A stretch of 64,000 nucleotides of DNA from assembly GCA_016866255.1 (NCBI GenBank), contig VGMY01000003.1, positions 1-64,000 of the forward strand. Direction: 5' to 3'. A program made the position numbers and the translations under genes. The stretch comes from Bacteroidota bacterium. Its GTDB lineage: Bacteria; Bacteroidota; Bacteroidia; Flavobacteriales_D; Crocinitomicaceae. Each line of letters begins with the position of its first letter. The first letter of the stretch is position 1. Of this stretch, positions 50,890 through 59,902 are shown piece by piece. The notes beneath the pieces were generated by a model that was not told the DNA's origin, did not search any database, and was given only the letters and a program-made list of their open reading frames with translations.

Positions 50890-52248
50890 ATGTCAAAGCA
50901 AATTTTCACCTTGCTTCAAGTAGCCGCTTCCATTCGAAAAACCCTCGAGAATCGGTACCAAAATTCCTATTGGGTTCGGGCTGAACTCTACAAAATGAAC
51001 GAGTACCCAAGTGGTCACGCATTTCCTGAATTGGTGCAACGCGAAAATGGAAAAATCGTCGCCAATCTCAATGGCGTTATTTGGAAGACCCACTTTCAAA
51101 GAATTCGACAGCACTTTGAAAAAACGGTACAAGAACCCCTTTCTGAAGGGAAAGAACTCTTGTTAGAGGTAAAAATTGTTTTCAATGAAACCTTCGGACT
51201 AAGTTTACACATCTTGGATGTTGATGCCAGCTTTTCCCTAGGCGCATTGCATCAGCTGAGGCTGAACACCCTAAAAAAGCTCGATCAAGAAAGCTTATTG
51301 AATAAGAATCAGCAATTGACCATGCAGTTACCCAAAAGAATTGCTTTAATTTCCGCGAAGTCCAGTAAGGGACTTTCCGACTTTTACGAAGTAATCGATG
51401 GTGCAAAAACCCGTTTTGTCATTTCAACGTTTCTCTTTAACTGCACCCTTCAAGGAGACCCCGCCGTAGATTCGATTCTCACAGCATTACAAAAAATTAA
51501 AGGGTTATTGCACCATTTTGACGCCGTTGCTATTGTTCGAGGAGGAGGTGCCGAAGTTGGAATGTCCTGCTACGATGATTACCGCTTGTGCAAAGAGATT
51601 GCAGAATTTCCGCTGCCTGTATTGTGCGGAATTGGGCACTCAACCAACCTCACCGTGGCGGAAATGGTTGCGTTTTCGCATGCCATTACGCCATCTGCTT
51701 TAGCCAATAATATCCTGATGGAATTTGAAAATGCAGCATCAAAAATTGAAAGTTGCGTGCTTCGCCTTCAACAAAAATTTTTGGATCTTAAACGGACAAA
51801 CCAGCGATCCATTCAACAAATGTCCATCAAAATTTCGCGAATAACACGATTAAACATCGATACTACCGAACGTGAATTGAACCGGCTTTTCTCAAGCATT
51901 CAAGCTGCGCCTAAAATTTCTCTAGCCCAAAATGTAAATCGCCTGCGGCAAATACCGCTTGCTTTAAATCAATGGTTGAAGGAAACCGCTTACCAAGAAC
52001 TTCGCAAAACCCAAAAACACCTCCACGATTTACAGCGTCTATCCGGTAAAATATCGTTAATCCAACACCATCAACTCGAAGGATTCATGAAAGAAATTGC
52101 CCTTATGGACCCTAAAGCCGTGCTTTCGCGCGGTTACGCTATCGTAAGAACACAAAACACCATATTAGCGAGCTCAAAGATGCTGAAGTCAGGCGACTTA
52201 CTCCGCATTGAATTTAACGACGGCCAAAGCGAAGCTGAGGTTAAATAA
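50890..52248 (+). CDS. xseA: Exodeoxyribonuclease VII large subunit
   Basis: A 452-residue nuclease subunit that degrades single-stranded DNA in repair. It has the N-terminal OB-fold (about 5-105; YWVRAELYKMNEYPSGHAFPELV) and the catalytic domain with IALISAKSSKGLSDFYEVI, AVAIVRGGGAEVGMSCYDDYRLCKEIA and LCGIGHSTNLTVAEMVAFSHAITPSALA (quoted in part; VGIGH-type motif), then a long coiled coil (about 275-400) and SRGYAIVR near the end. No gene for the small subunit XseB, normally adjacent and about 60-80 residues, is present here: the rnpA gene follows after 23 bases. XseB may be elsewhere. Confidence 0.95.
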   Translation: MSKQIFTLLQVAASIRKTLENRYQNSYWVRAELYKMNEYPSGHAFPELVQRENGKIVANLNGVIWKTHFQRIRQHFEKTVQEPLSEGKELLLEVKIVFNETFGLSLHILDVDASFSLGALHQLRLNTLKKLDQESLLNKNQQLTMQLPKRIALISAKSSKGLSDFYEVIDGAKTRFVISTFLFNCTLQGDPAVDSILTALQKIKGLLHHFDAVAIVRGGGAEVGMSCYDDYRLCKEIAEFPLPVLCGIGHSTNLTVAEMVAFSHAITPSALANNILMEFENAASKIESCVLRLQQKFLDLKRTNQRSIQQMSIKISRITRLNIDTTERELNRLFSSIQAAPKISLAQNVNRLRQIPLALNQWLKETAYQELRKTQKHLHDLQRLSGKISLIQHHQLEGFMKEIALMDPKAVLSRGYAIVRTQNTILASSKMLKSGDLLRIEFNDGQSEAEVK

Positions 52249-52259
52249 GGCTATATCCT

Positions 52260-52267
52260 TACCTTTG
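52260..52267 (+). promoter_or_regulatory. -7-like element just before rnpA
   Basis: TACCTTTG matches TAnnTTTG and ends four bases before the GTG at 52272. No -33 TTTG at the right spacing. Confidence 0.35.
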
Positions 52268-52271
52268 GGTT

Positions 52272-52640
52272 GTGGAAGAAGATTTCGGTAAAGAATACCG
52301 CATGCACCTAAGAACAGAAATCGATTCGCTTTTTCGGGAAGGCCGAAAGATTCACGTTTTCCCTTTTCTAAGCCATGTTCTAGAAAAACCAAGCGATTCT
52401 CCAAAATTTTCGGTAGTAATTAGTATTCCGAAAGCCAAAATAAAACAAGCAAACCAACGTAATCGCATGAAACGAATGGTGCGTGAATGCCTGCGCAAGA
52501 ATAAGGAGCCTTTATTAAAAAAAACAAACGATGCAGGATGCTTAGTACACTTTAGCCTTGTTTATCTTAGCGAAGAAGTCTTGGATTACCCTAAATTAGA
52601 TACAACAATAAAACAAATAATTAACCGAATATGCGTTTAG
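52272..52640 (+). CDS. rnpA: Ribonuclease P protein component
   Basis: A 122-residue basic protein that assists the RNase P RNA in tRNA 5' maturation. The RNR signature is KQANQRNRMKRMVRECLRKN, and the N-terminal DFGKEYRMHLRTEIDSLFREG aligns with the family's [TF]F-x-K-x-x-RL-x(5)-I-x-x-LF-x-x-G start. That is why the GTG at 52272 is preferred to the ATG at 52302, which would cut off the conserved start. It is not next to rpmH as in many bacteria, but directly before an S41 protease, a pairing recurrent in Bacteroidota. Its stop overlaps the protease gene by ten bases. Confidence 0.92.
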   Translation: MEEDFGKEYRMHLRTEIDSLFREGRKIHVFPFLSHVLEKPSDSPKFSVVISIPKAKIKQANQRNRMKRMVRECLRKNKEPLLKKTNDAGCLVHFSLVYLSEEVLDYPKLDTTIKQIINRICV

Positions 52641-54265
52641 TACATGGCCTCCTCTTTTTCCCGTTTTGGTTGTTAATCGGGATTTCAAACGCGCAGTCTG
52701 CCGGCTTTGAAGAGCTTAAAAGTCTCGAATTAATCGACCAAATCTATGAGCATCTTGACCTCTATTTTGTGGATGACGTGACCCACGGGAAACTTTCAAA
52801 AACTGCAATTGATGCGATGCTCAACGAATTGGATCCTTACACCGTTTTTTACCACGAGGCAAATATCGAGGACTACAAACTAATGACCACGGGCCAATAC
52901 GGTGGAATTGGTGCTACATTAGGAAAAATCGATGAGGGCACCTTCATAACCAATGTATATGAAAATAGCCCGGCTCAAAAAGGAGGGCTTTTGGCCGGAG
53001 ATAAAATTCTGCGAATCGATAATAAAACCATCCTTCAAAAAACCACAGATGAAATTTCGAACGCATTAAAGGGGCCTAAAGGCACCGGGGTTTCCTTGGA
53101 AATTCAACGAGGCGAAAGAATCATGACCATGAACTTGTCCCGCGACGAAATAAAAATTCCCGATATTCCTTTCGCTGGACTAATCAATGAAACTACCGGA
53201 TATATCGGTTTAAGTAGTTTTACTCAAACCGCCGCGGAAGAGGTAAAAAAAAACCTGCTCGATTTACAAAGTAAAGGAATGAAAAATTTAATTTTTGATT
53301 TACGAGGTAACGGAGGGGGGCTCCTCCTTGAGGCTGTAAAAATTGTAGGATTTTTCGTGCCTAAAGATCAAGTTGTTGTAACGACTAAAGGTCGTTTAAA
53401 ACAAGAGAATATGATCTATAAAACTCAAGAAAATCCGATTGCGGAAAATATTTCTTTAGTCATACTTATTGACGAGAATTCCGCCTCAGCAAGTGAAATT
53501 GTTGCGGGTGCATTGCAAGATTTAGATCGTGCGGTTATTCTGGGCAATACGAGTTATGGAAAGGGTTTGGTACAAAGAACCTTTGATTTGAAATACGGAT
53601 CAAAAATGAAATTAACCATCGCAAAATATTACACTCCTTCAGGACGTTGTGTACAGCGTTTGGACTATTATGATCAAGGCATCACCAACGTCCCAAAAGA
53701 GATTCCTGACAGCTTATTGCAACAATTTAAAACACGGAACGGGAGAACCGTTATCGATGGCCGAGGAGTAGAACCCGATGTGCGCATCGTCGATTCATTG
53801 CTAAGTGCTTTTACTAAAGCTCTGATTCGAAAACACATGATTTTTCATTTTGCGACGCAATTTCATTCAACGCATACGCAAATAGAAGCCCCTGAAAAAT
53901 TTCAGCTTTCAAAAGAAGATTTCAACCTATTCATAGCCTTTGTTGAGTCGCAAAATTTTACGTTTACGTCGCAAGAAATCCTCTTATTGGAAAAGATAAA
54001 AGACCTTTTGGAAAAAGAAAATAATTACGCAAAAAATTCCGAAAGTTTCGAAATCTTGCAACAGCAACTTCGGGTTCCTTTAGCCCTGTATTTTGAAAAA
54101 CATCGGCAAGAAATACTTCCCTTATTGGAATCAGAAATCGTAGGGCGTTATTATTTCGATAAGGGCCAAAGCCAATATGGTTTTCGTAATAATCGGGTGT
54201 TGACCAAAGCGGCAGAAATAGTGAACGACCAACGCGAATACAAAACACTGCTAAACATTAAATGA
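52631..54265 (+). CDS. S41-family C-terminal processing protease (CtpA type)
   Basis: A 544-residue periplasmic serine protease with a signal peptide (about 1-21), a PDZ domain (about 85-165; GGIGATLGKIDEG, GDKILRIDNK) and the S41 catalytic domain. The catalytic Ser lies in DENSASASEIVAGAL (284-289) and the Lys is Lys311 in NTSYGKGLVQ. The C-terminal about 150 residues, after GVEPDVRI, are a helical extension common in Bacteroidota. It should trim or destroy periplasmic proteins from the C-terminus; target unknown. Translation is coupled to rnpA upstream and, by an ATGA overlap, to the O-antigen ligase-like gene downstream. Confidence 0.93.
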   Translation: MRLVHGLLFFPFWLLIGISNAQSAGFEELKSLELIDQIYEHLDLYFVDDVTHGKLSKTAIDAMLNELDPYTVFYHEANIEDYKLMTTGQYGGIGATLGKIDEGTFITNVYENSPAQKGGLLAGDKILRIDNKTILQKTTDEISNALKGPKGTGVSLEIQRGERIMTMNLSRDEIKIPDIPFAGLINETTGYIGLSSFTQTAAEEVKKNLLDLQSKGMKNLIFDLRGNGGGLLLEAVKIVGFFVPKDQVVVTTKGRLKQENMIYKTQENPIAENISLVILIDENSASASEIVAGALQDLDRAVILGNTSYGKGLVQRTFDLKYGSKMKLTIAKYYTPSGRCVQRLDYYDQGITNVPKEIPDSLLQQFKTRNGRTVIDGRGVEPDVRIVDSLLSAFTKALIRKHMIFHFATQFHSTHTQIEAPEKFQLSKEDFNLFIAFVESQNFTFTSQEILLLEKIKDLLEKENNYAKNSESFEILQQQLRVPLALYFEKHRQEILPLLESEIVGRYYFDKGQSQYGFRNNRVLTKAAEIVNDQREYKTLLNIK

Positions 54266-55728
54266 TGAAAGGCAAAGCCTGGATAACAGCCCGAAGAGAT
54301 TTAATATACTTTGGCCTAGTCAGTGTTTTTCTCTTTGGATTGGCTTGTAGTAAACTTGCCATGTCGGTTTCGTTCATTTGTTATCTCCTATTTTTTCTCA
54401 TTTTTGGTGATTACCGGCTTTTCCGAGACCGCTGCTACCAGAATCGGGGCTGGATTTATTGCTTACTGTCTTTATTAGCCCTTCATTCCCTCAGTTTTTT
54501 TTGGACCTCTGATGTGAGCGCTGGATGGAATGCCCTGCGGGTGCGGCTTTCATTTTTTATTTTTCCCATTCTCATCGCAACGACCTTTAAATGGGATGAG
54601 GTGCGTCTTATTCAACTTTTGAAGGGAATGTTTGTATTGCTTTCAGCGCTGATGGTACTTAATTTCATTCGTTATGTAACCTTACTTAATCAGCAGGCAG
54701 TACTCGATATTCGCCAATTGAGTTGGTTTGGTTCTCACATTCGTTTTGGAATACTGATCGCCTTTTCGGCTGCCCTGTGCCTACACTTACTATGGAAACA
54801 GCAAATTGATAAGCAATTTGCATGGCTCTACCTCGTATTATCGACCTCTTATGTTGTTTACAGTCAAACGTTTAGCGCCGTAGGAAGCTTGCTTTTAGTA
54901 TTGCTGCTGTATTGGGCGCTTTCACTAAGGGCTAATCGCTTAAGCAGGACTGTATTCGTGGCTTCCATGGTCGCGGGAACGGTATTGATTGCCCTCATTG
55001 CTCGTAATTTTCTTCAACCCCTTGTGGCGTGTGGCAATTTCCAAGAACCCTCAAAAGTTTCCCTTATTTGGGAGAAAAAATCTTCATGGCCTTTCTTTGG
55101 AAAGGACCGAAAGGGCCAGCTGCTGCAACGTACCTGCGAGAGATACCTTTGTTCCTTAGGGAAACCTTTAACTGCCCAAGAATTAGAACGTTTAAGTAAA
55201 GAATCGGTGAATAACATTGAAAACGGATTTACCGACCGGCATGTAGCAAGAGGCGGAATTCTCGGGAGGTACCACGAACTCAAATACCAGTACCATTTGG
55301 CTAAAGACCCAAACGGACATTCGTTGTTACAGCGCATTGCCTATTGGCAGACTGCCCTCAAAATAATTGCTGAAAATCCAATATTTGGAGTGGGGATTGG
55401 AGACATCGACCTTTCTTTAAAGCAGGAATATGCCAGGACAGCGCTCCTGCCTGAATTTCAAAAGCGCCCGCACAACATGTTTTTAACTACCTGGTTATGT
55501 TGCGGGGTGTTCGGTGTAATTATTTTAGCGCTTTTGTTAGGTTCGTTTATTTACGATGGAGTCCGCAATCGGGTTTGGATTAACGTTGTTTTAATGCTCA
55601 TCTTATGTTTTTCTATGTTGTTGGAAGATAGTCTTGAAACGCAAGCTGGAGCTTCGTTTGCCGGGCTATTTTTGGGGCTTATTGGAAGCAAAGAGGCTAT
55701 TCCAATGTGGTCCCTGAAAAATGTTTAA
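54262..55728 (+). CDS. O-antigen ligase-like / Wzy_C-family polysaccharide membrane protein
   Basis: A 488-residue inner-membrane protein with about eleven helices and a large extracytoplasmic loop (about residues 255-365) before the last helices, the layout of the Wzy_C (O-antigen ligase) family. The motif FGVGIGDIDLSLKQEY and KRPHNMFLTTW, with His in RPHNMFL, corresponds to the conserved catalytic-loop region of WaaL and TuaE-type proteins. It may ligate or polymerise surface glycan; which, cannot be told. Six extracytoplasmic Cys residues in the loop (GNFQEPSK, QRTCERYLCSLG) may form disulfides. It overlaps the protease gene by four bases. Confidence 0.85.
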   Translation: MMKGKAWITARRDLIYFGLVSVFLFGLACSKLAMSVSFICYLLFFLIFGDYRLFRDRCYQNRGWIYCLLSLLALHSLSFFWTSDVSAGWNALRVRLSFFIFPILIATTFKWDEVRLIQLLKGMFVLLSALMVLNFIRYVTLLNQQAVLDIRQLSWFGSHIRFGILIAFSAALCLHLLWKQQIDKQFAWLYLVLSTSYVVYSQTFSAVGSLLLVLLLYWALSLRANRLSRTVFVASMVAGTVLIALIARNFLQPLVACGNFQEPSKVSLIWEKKSSWPFFGKDRKGQLLQRTCERYLCSLGKPLTAQELERLSKESVNNIENGFTDRHVARGGILGRYHELKYQYHLAKDPNGHSLLQRIAYWQTALKIIAENPIFGVGIGDIDLSLKQEYARTALLPEFQKRPHNMFLTTWLCCGVFGVIILALLLGSFIYDGVRNRVWINVVLMLILCFSMLLEDSLETQAGASFAGLFLGLIGSKEAIPMWSLKNV

Positions 55729-55733
55729 CTTCG
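55726..55733 (+). promoter_or_regulatory. -7-like element just before gldA
   Basis: TAACTTCG differs from TAnnTTTG by one base and ends six bases before the ATG at 55740, within the last codons of the preceding gene (stop at 55728). Confidence 0.3.
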
Positions 55734-55739
55734 CAAATA

Positions 55740-56645
55740 ATGTCAATTGTTGTAAAGGGTGTTTCTAAATTCTTCGGTCAGCAAGCCGCTGTAAACAACA
55801 TTTCGTTTGAAATCGGTAAAGGTGAAATCGTGGGTTTTCTTGGACCAAACGGCGCAGGAAAATCTACCACTATGAAAATGATCACGGGATATTTTCCTGC
55901 CAGCTCCGGAAGTATTGAAGTCAACGGCTTAACCGTGGATGTAGACCAATTAGAAACCCGAAAGATTATTGGTTATCTACCGGAAAATAATCCGCTCTAT
56001 CTTGACATGTACGTAAAAGAGTATTTACATTTTGTCGGCGGAATTTACCAGATAAAGAACTGCAAAAAGCGAGTAGAGGAATTAATTTCAATGGTCGGAC
56101 TTGATATCGAACAAAATAAAAAAATTGGGGCACTATCTAAAGGATATAAACAACGTGTAGGACTTGCCCAAGCATTCATCCACGATCCTCAAGTATTAAT
56201 ATTGGACGAACCTACATCGGGCCTGGACCCCAATCAATTGGTTGAAATCCGCTCACTTATTAAACTTTTGGGGCAAGAAAAAACGATTTTACTCTCCACC
56301 CACATCATGCAAGAGGTGGAGGCCATTTGCGATCGAATCATTATTATAAACCAGGGAAAAATTGTTGCCGACAATCCCCGAGAATTGCTACATTCGCCCG
56401 AACAAAGCCAAACGGTATATGTGGAGTTTGAAGGGGCTATCCATGTTGGCGTGCTCACCAAAGCACCCGGAATCAAAAATGCCAAGTCGTTAAAAAACGG
56501 GTGGTTGCTCGAAGGAGATGGCCATGCAGATTTACGTAAAATTGTAGCTCAATTGGCGCAAGAACAAGGGTGGCTTGTACTGACACTTCGCTCCGAAAGA
56601 AAAAGCCTTGAAGAGGTATTTAAAGAATTGACAAAGAAAAAATAA
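55740..56645 (+). CDS. gldA: ABC-transporter ATPase, GldA-like gliding-motility subunit
   Basis: A 301-residue cytoplasmic ATPase. It has Walker A FLGPNGAGKSTT (about 33-44), signature ALSKGYKQRVGLAQA (the LSGGQ equivalent LSKGY), Walker B VLILDEPTSGLDPNQL and the H-loop STHIMQEVE. The TSGLDPNQLVEIRSLI stretch and the C-terminal SEKSLEEVF-like end (LRSERKSLEEVFKELTKK, in part) fit the Bacteroidota GldA family, which needs membrane subunits GldF and GldG for gliding. Those genes are not in this window, so gldA here is isolated; a different ABC exporter cannot be excluded. I chose the ATG at 55740 over one 33 bases upstream, which lies in the preceding gene. Its stop overlaps tyrS by one base. 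Confidence 0.85.
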   Translation: MSIVVKGVSKFFGQQAAVNNISFEIGKGEIVGFLGPNGAGKSTTMKMITGYFPASSGSIEVNGLTVDVDQLETRKIIGYLPENNPLYLDMYVKEYLHFVGGIYQIKNCKKRVEELISMVGLDIEQNKKIGALSKGYKQRVGLAQAFIHDPQVLILDEPTSGLDPNQLVEIRSLIKLLGQEKTILLSTHIMQEVEAICDRIIIINQGKIVADNPRELLHSPEQSQTVYVEFEGAIHVGVLTKAPGIKNAKSLKNGWLLEGDGHADLRKIVAQLAQEQGWLVLTLRSERKSLEEVFKELTKKK

Positions 56646-57916
56646 TGGACTTCATCGAGGAACTTCGTTGGCGTGGAATGGTTCACGATCTTACACCCGG
56701 AATTGAAAAAGTATTAAAAAACCCGGGTTGCTCCGGGTATATTGGATTCGATCCAACCGCAGATTCCCTTCACATCGGTAGTTTGGTCCAAATAATGACG
56801 TTGGTGCATTTCCAGCGTGCGGGCCATAAACCCATTGCCCTTCTGGGTGGAGCAACCGGTATGGTCGGAGACCCCTCCGGAAAATCCCAGGAAAGAAACT
56901 TGTTGGATTTCGACACCCTGAATAAAAATGTTGAAGGCGTTCGAAAACAACTTACCAATTTCCTTCAATTTTCGGGCAGTAATTCAGCGGAAATTGTCAA
57001 CAACTACGATTGGCTGAACACCATTTCTTTTCTCGATTTTATTCGGGACGTAGGAAAGCACATTACGATTAATTACATGCTCGCGAAAGATTCGGTGAAA
57101 TCCAGGCTGGAACATGGTATGTCGTTCACCGAATTTTCATACCAATTGGTGCAAGGCTATGATTTTTATCACCTTAACCGCCAAAAAAATTGCGTAATCC
57201 AAATGGGGGGATCTGATCAATGGGGCAACATTGTAACGGGTACAGAACTCATCCGTCGCAAATCAGGAAAGGAGGCCTACGCCCTGACTACCCCACTGAT
57301 AAAAAAAACCGATGGCGGTAAATTCGGAAAAACAGAGGAGGGCAATATCTGGTTATCAAAAGATCGAACGAGCCCTTACAAATTTTATCAATACTGGCTC
57401 AATGCCAGTGACGAAGACGTCGCATCCTATTTAAAGATATTCACCCTATTCAACCAAAAAGAAATCGCTGAGCTCATTCGCCAACACGAAGAAGTCCCCC
57501 ACATGCGATTAGCGCAAAAAACCCTGGCTGCAGACGTTACAAAACGGGTACATGGCGTCGATGAATTAACAAACGTTCTTTTAGCAAGTGAAATTCTTTT
57601 TGGAAAAGCTACTTTCGAAACACTGAATGCTTTAAGTGAAGAAACCTTTTTACAAGTTTTTGAGGGGGTGCCACAGGCGCAAATTTCCCAAGATTTACTA
57701 AAAAAGGGAATTCCGATCATCGATTTACTAGTATCCGAGTCGCGCTTTTTAACTTCGAACGGAGAGGCCCGTAGAGAAATTAAAGCAAATGCGATTACCA
57801 TCAACAAAACTCGGATAGATGAGCAATTTGTTCTGACTGCTAAGCATTTGCTCAACGAACGATATGTTTTGATAGGAAAAGGAAAAAAAAACAATTTTAT
57901 TGCTGTTTTTAATTAA
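56645..57916 (+). CDS. tyrS: Tyrosyl-tRNA synthetase
   Basis: A 423-residue class I synthetase that charges tRNA-Tyr. The HIGH motif reads HIGS in PTADSLHIGSLV, the KMSKS-equivalent is KFGKT in GGKFGKTEEGN, and NMGG-like QMGGSDQWGN binds tyrosine. An S4 RNA-binding domain closes the protein (about 350-420; GIPIIDLL, ITINKTRIDEQ). The start overlaps the gldA stop (TAATG), indicating coupled translation. The T in KFGKT replaces the usual Ser, a common variant. No T-box or other leader is visible. Confidence 0.97.
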   Translation: MDFIEELRWRGMVHDLTPGIEKVLKNPGCSGYIGFDPTADSLHIGSLVQIMTLVHFQRAGHKPIALLGGATGMVGDPSGKSQERNLLDFDTLNKNVEGVRKQLTNFLQFSGSNSAEIVNNYDWLNTISFLDFIRDVGKHITINYMLAKDSVKSRLEHGMSFTEFSYQLVQGYDFYHLNRQKNCVIQMGGSDQWGNIVTGTELIRRKSGKEAYALTTPLIKKTDGGKFGKTEEGNIWLSKDRTSPYKFYQYWLNASDEDVASYLKIFTLFNQKEIAELIRQHEEVPHMRLAQKTLAADVTKRVHGVDELTNVLLASEILFGKATFETLNALSEETFLQVFEGVPQAQISQDLLKKGIPIIDLLVSESRFLTSNGEARREIKANAITINKTRIDEQFVLTAKHLLNERYVLIGKGKKNNFIAVFN

Positions 57917-57923
57917 GTTCCGT

Positions 57924-57939
57924 TGGCACAATCCTTGCA
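57924..57939 (+). promoter_or_regulatory. Sigma-54 promoter (-24/-12)
   Basis: TGGCAC-N5-TTGCA, with GG and GC spaced by exactly ten bases, matches the sigma-54 consensus TGGCAC-N5-TTGC[AT]. It sits between tyrS and the DUF3108 gene, with transcription expected near 57950 and the ATG at 57967. It is the only site of this type noticed in the window. Confidence 0.75.
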
Positions 57940-57966
57940 CGTTACTACGCAATTCATCCGTTGATT

Positions 57967-58758
57967 ATGAGAAATCTTTTGATGCTGACGGCATTTTTAA
58001 GTTTAACAGCCTTATTAATTTCAAGCAGTAATGAACCCATCTATCCGGCAGTTAATAACGAGGCCTTTCAAATTGGTGAGCGGCTTCGTTATCGCATAAG
58101 CTACGGTTTCATCGATGCCGGAGAAGCGGTGTTAGAGACCAAGGCAACCGAAATTAAAGGTGCCAACAGAAAGTTGTTCCATGTTGTTGGTACCGGAAGA
58201 ACCCTGGGTGCGTTTAACGCCATATTTAAAGTAAATGACCGTTACGAGTCCTACATGGATCAACAAAGCATCATGCCGTGGTTTTTCCATCGCAGAGTTG
58301 ATGAGGGCGGTTACAAAATCAAACAAGACTATACCTTTCGACAGCATTCAGAAAAAATAGATAATGGAAAAGGAAAGGTGTTCAGAGCACCTCTGGGGGT
58401 TCAAGATATGATTTCTTGTTTTTATTTTGCCCGAACCCTGGACTTTCAAAAGATCAAAAAAGGAAAAGTTTTTGTAATACCTACGTTCATGGATGATGAA
58501 CTTTTCGAGTTAAAAATCAAATACGTGAACGAGGAAGTTATCGAATTACGTAAAGGAAAGTACAAATGCATGCGTTTCGTTCCCGTTGTACAAACTGGTC
58601 GGTATTTTAAGAACGAAGAAGACCTTAGTTTTTGGGTTACCAAAGACAAGAACCGCATCCCCGTTCAAATCAAGGCCAAAATTCCTGTGGGGAGCATCAA
58701 AATGCACCTGGTTGGGTACACGGGCCTAAAAAACGAGTTCGCGAGTAAGGTAAAATAG
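57967..58758 (+). CDS. DUF3108 secreted protein
   Basis: A 263-residue protein with a signal peptide (about 1-20, MLTAFLSLTALLISSSN). It has the DUF3108 layout: FQIGERLRYRISYGFIDAGEAVLE near the N-terminus (quoted in part), a GTGRTLGAFNAIFKVNDRYES region, the aromatic MPWFFHRRVDEGGYKI segment and IPVQIKAKIPVGSIKMHLVGY at the end. The fold is beta-rich and outer-membrane or periplasmic location is likely; the family's function is unknown. The frame reaches a TTG at 57961, but ATG 57967 starts the signal peptide. A sigma-54 promoter lies 28 bases upstream, so expression may depend on an activator responding to an envelope or nutrient signal. It is directly adjacent, tail to tail, with queA. Confidence 0.88.
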   Translation: MRNLLMLTAFLSLTALLISSSNEPIYPAVNNEAFQIGERLRYRISYGFIDAGEAVLETKATEIKGANRKLFHVVGTGRTLGAFNAIFKVNDRYESYMDQQSIMPWFFHRRVDEGGYKIKQDYTFRQHSEKIDNGKGKVFRAPLGVQDMISCFYFARTLDFQKIKKGKVFVIPTFMDDELFELKIKYVNEEVIELRKGKYKCMRFVPVVQTGRYFKNEEDLSFWVTKDKNRIPVQIKAKIPVGSIKMHLVGYTGLKNEFASKVK

Positions 58759-59817
58759 CTACAAGATCAGCATCGCATCGCCGTAAGAGTAAAAACGGTA
58801 TTTCTCACGAATGGCTGTTTGATAAGCCTCCATCATCAAGTTGTGCCCACAAAAAGCAGAAATCAACATTAGTAAGGTGGATAAAGGGGTATGAAAGTTA
58901 GTTATCAAGGAATCCGCAATGGTAAAATCGTACGGAGGAAAAATGAACTTATTCGTCCATCCATCATAGGGTTTCAACAGGCCCTCGGTAGATACTGAAG
59001 TCTCAATTGCTCGCATGCAGGTCGTGCCCACAGCACATACTTTCTTTTTATTTAATTTGGATTGGTTTACAAATTTAGCAGCCTTATCGGAGATAATAAC
59101 CTGCTCTGAATCCATTTTATGTTTTGTTAGGTCTTCCACCTCGACCGTTCTGAACGTTCCGAGTCCAACGTGCAAGGTGATTTCCGCAAAATTCACGCCT
59201 TTAATCTCCAGGCGCTTAAGCAATTCTCTCGAAAAATGGAGCCCCGCTGTTGGTGCAGCAACTGCCCCCTCCTCTTTCGCGTAAATGGTCTGATACATTT
59301 CTTCATCCAAGGGTTCTACCCCCCTTTTGATATATTTCGGCAAAGGCGTTTCACCGAGGGTGAAAATTATTTTGCGAAATTCCTCATACGTGCCATCGAA
59401 TAAAAAGCGAAGTGTTCTACCTCTGGACGTAGTGTTATCGATGACCTCAGCAACCAAGGAGTCATCCTCGCCGAAATACAGTTTATTTCCAATCCGAATT
59501 TTTCGAGCAGGGTCTACCAATACATCCCAAAGAAAGCTCTCACGGTTTAATTCACGGAGTAAAAACACTTCAATTTTAGCTCCCGTCTTTTCTTTGTTTC
59601 CGTACATTCTTGCAGGAAAAACGCGCGTGTTATTCAATATCATCGTGTCTCCGTCGTCGAAATAAGACAGGACATCTTTAAACAACTTATGCTCGATTTT
59701 TCCGGTTTTTCGGTGTATCACCATCAGGCGGCATTCATCGCGGTTCTCGGTAGGGTATTCCGCAATTAATTCCGAAGGGAGCTCAAAATTGAACTCGGAT
59801 AATTTCATTTTGCTCAT
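58759..59817 (-). CDS. queA: S-adenosylmethionine:tRNA ribosyltransferase-isomerase
   Basis: A 352-residue enzyme that adds the ribosyl part of AdoMet to preQ1 in tRNA, making epoxyqueuosine. It starts [19 protein letters not shown] (after MSK), and has the family motifs [37 protein letters not shown] and [17 protein letters not shown], with DAMLIL at the C-terminus. Length is normal. Met1 or Met4 could be the start. A TATCTTTG box at 59860-59853 gives a leader of about 30 bases. The other queuosine genes are not here. Confidence 0.96.
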   Translation of the reverse strand: MSKMKLSEFNFELPSELIAEYPTENRDECRLMVIHRKTGKIEHKLFKDVLSYFDDGDTMILNNTRVFPARMYGNKEKTGAKIEVFLLRELNRESFLWDVLVDPARKIRIGNKLYFGEDDSLVAEVIDNTTSRGRTLRFLFDGTYEEFRKIIFTLGETPLPKYIKRGVEPLDEEMYQTIYAKEEGAVAAPTAGLHFSRELLKRLEIKGVNFAEITLHVGLGTFRTVEVEDLTKHKMDSEQVIISDKAAKFVNQSKLNKKKVCAVGTTCMRAIETSVSTEGLLKPYDGWTNKFIFPPYDFTIADSLITNFHTPLSTLLMLISAFCGHNLMMEAYQTAIREKYRFYSYGDAMLIL

Positions 59818-59852
59818 AGGATATTTTTTAAACGCTCACTAAGAAAAGATGG

Positions 59853-59860
59853 CAAAGATA
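59853..59860 (-). promoter_or_regulatory. -7 element of queA
   Basis: TATCTTTG on the minus strand, 35 bases before the queA ATG; a CTTG-type -33 near 59882-59885 has 21-base spacing. A good match overall. Confidence 0.5.
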
Positions 59861-59902
59861 CAACAACGAGACCCCCGATGTCAAGTTATTGGGTAAGTAT
59901 TT

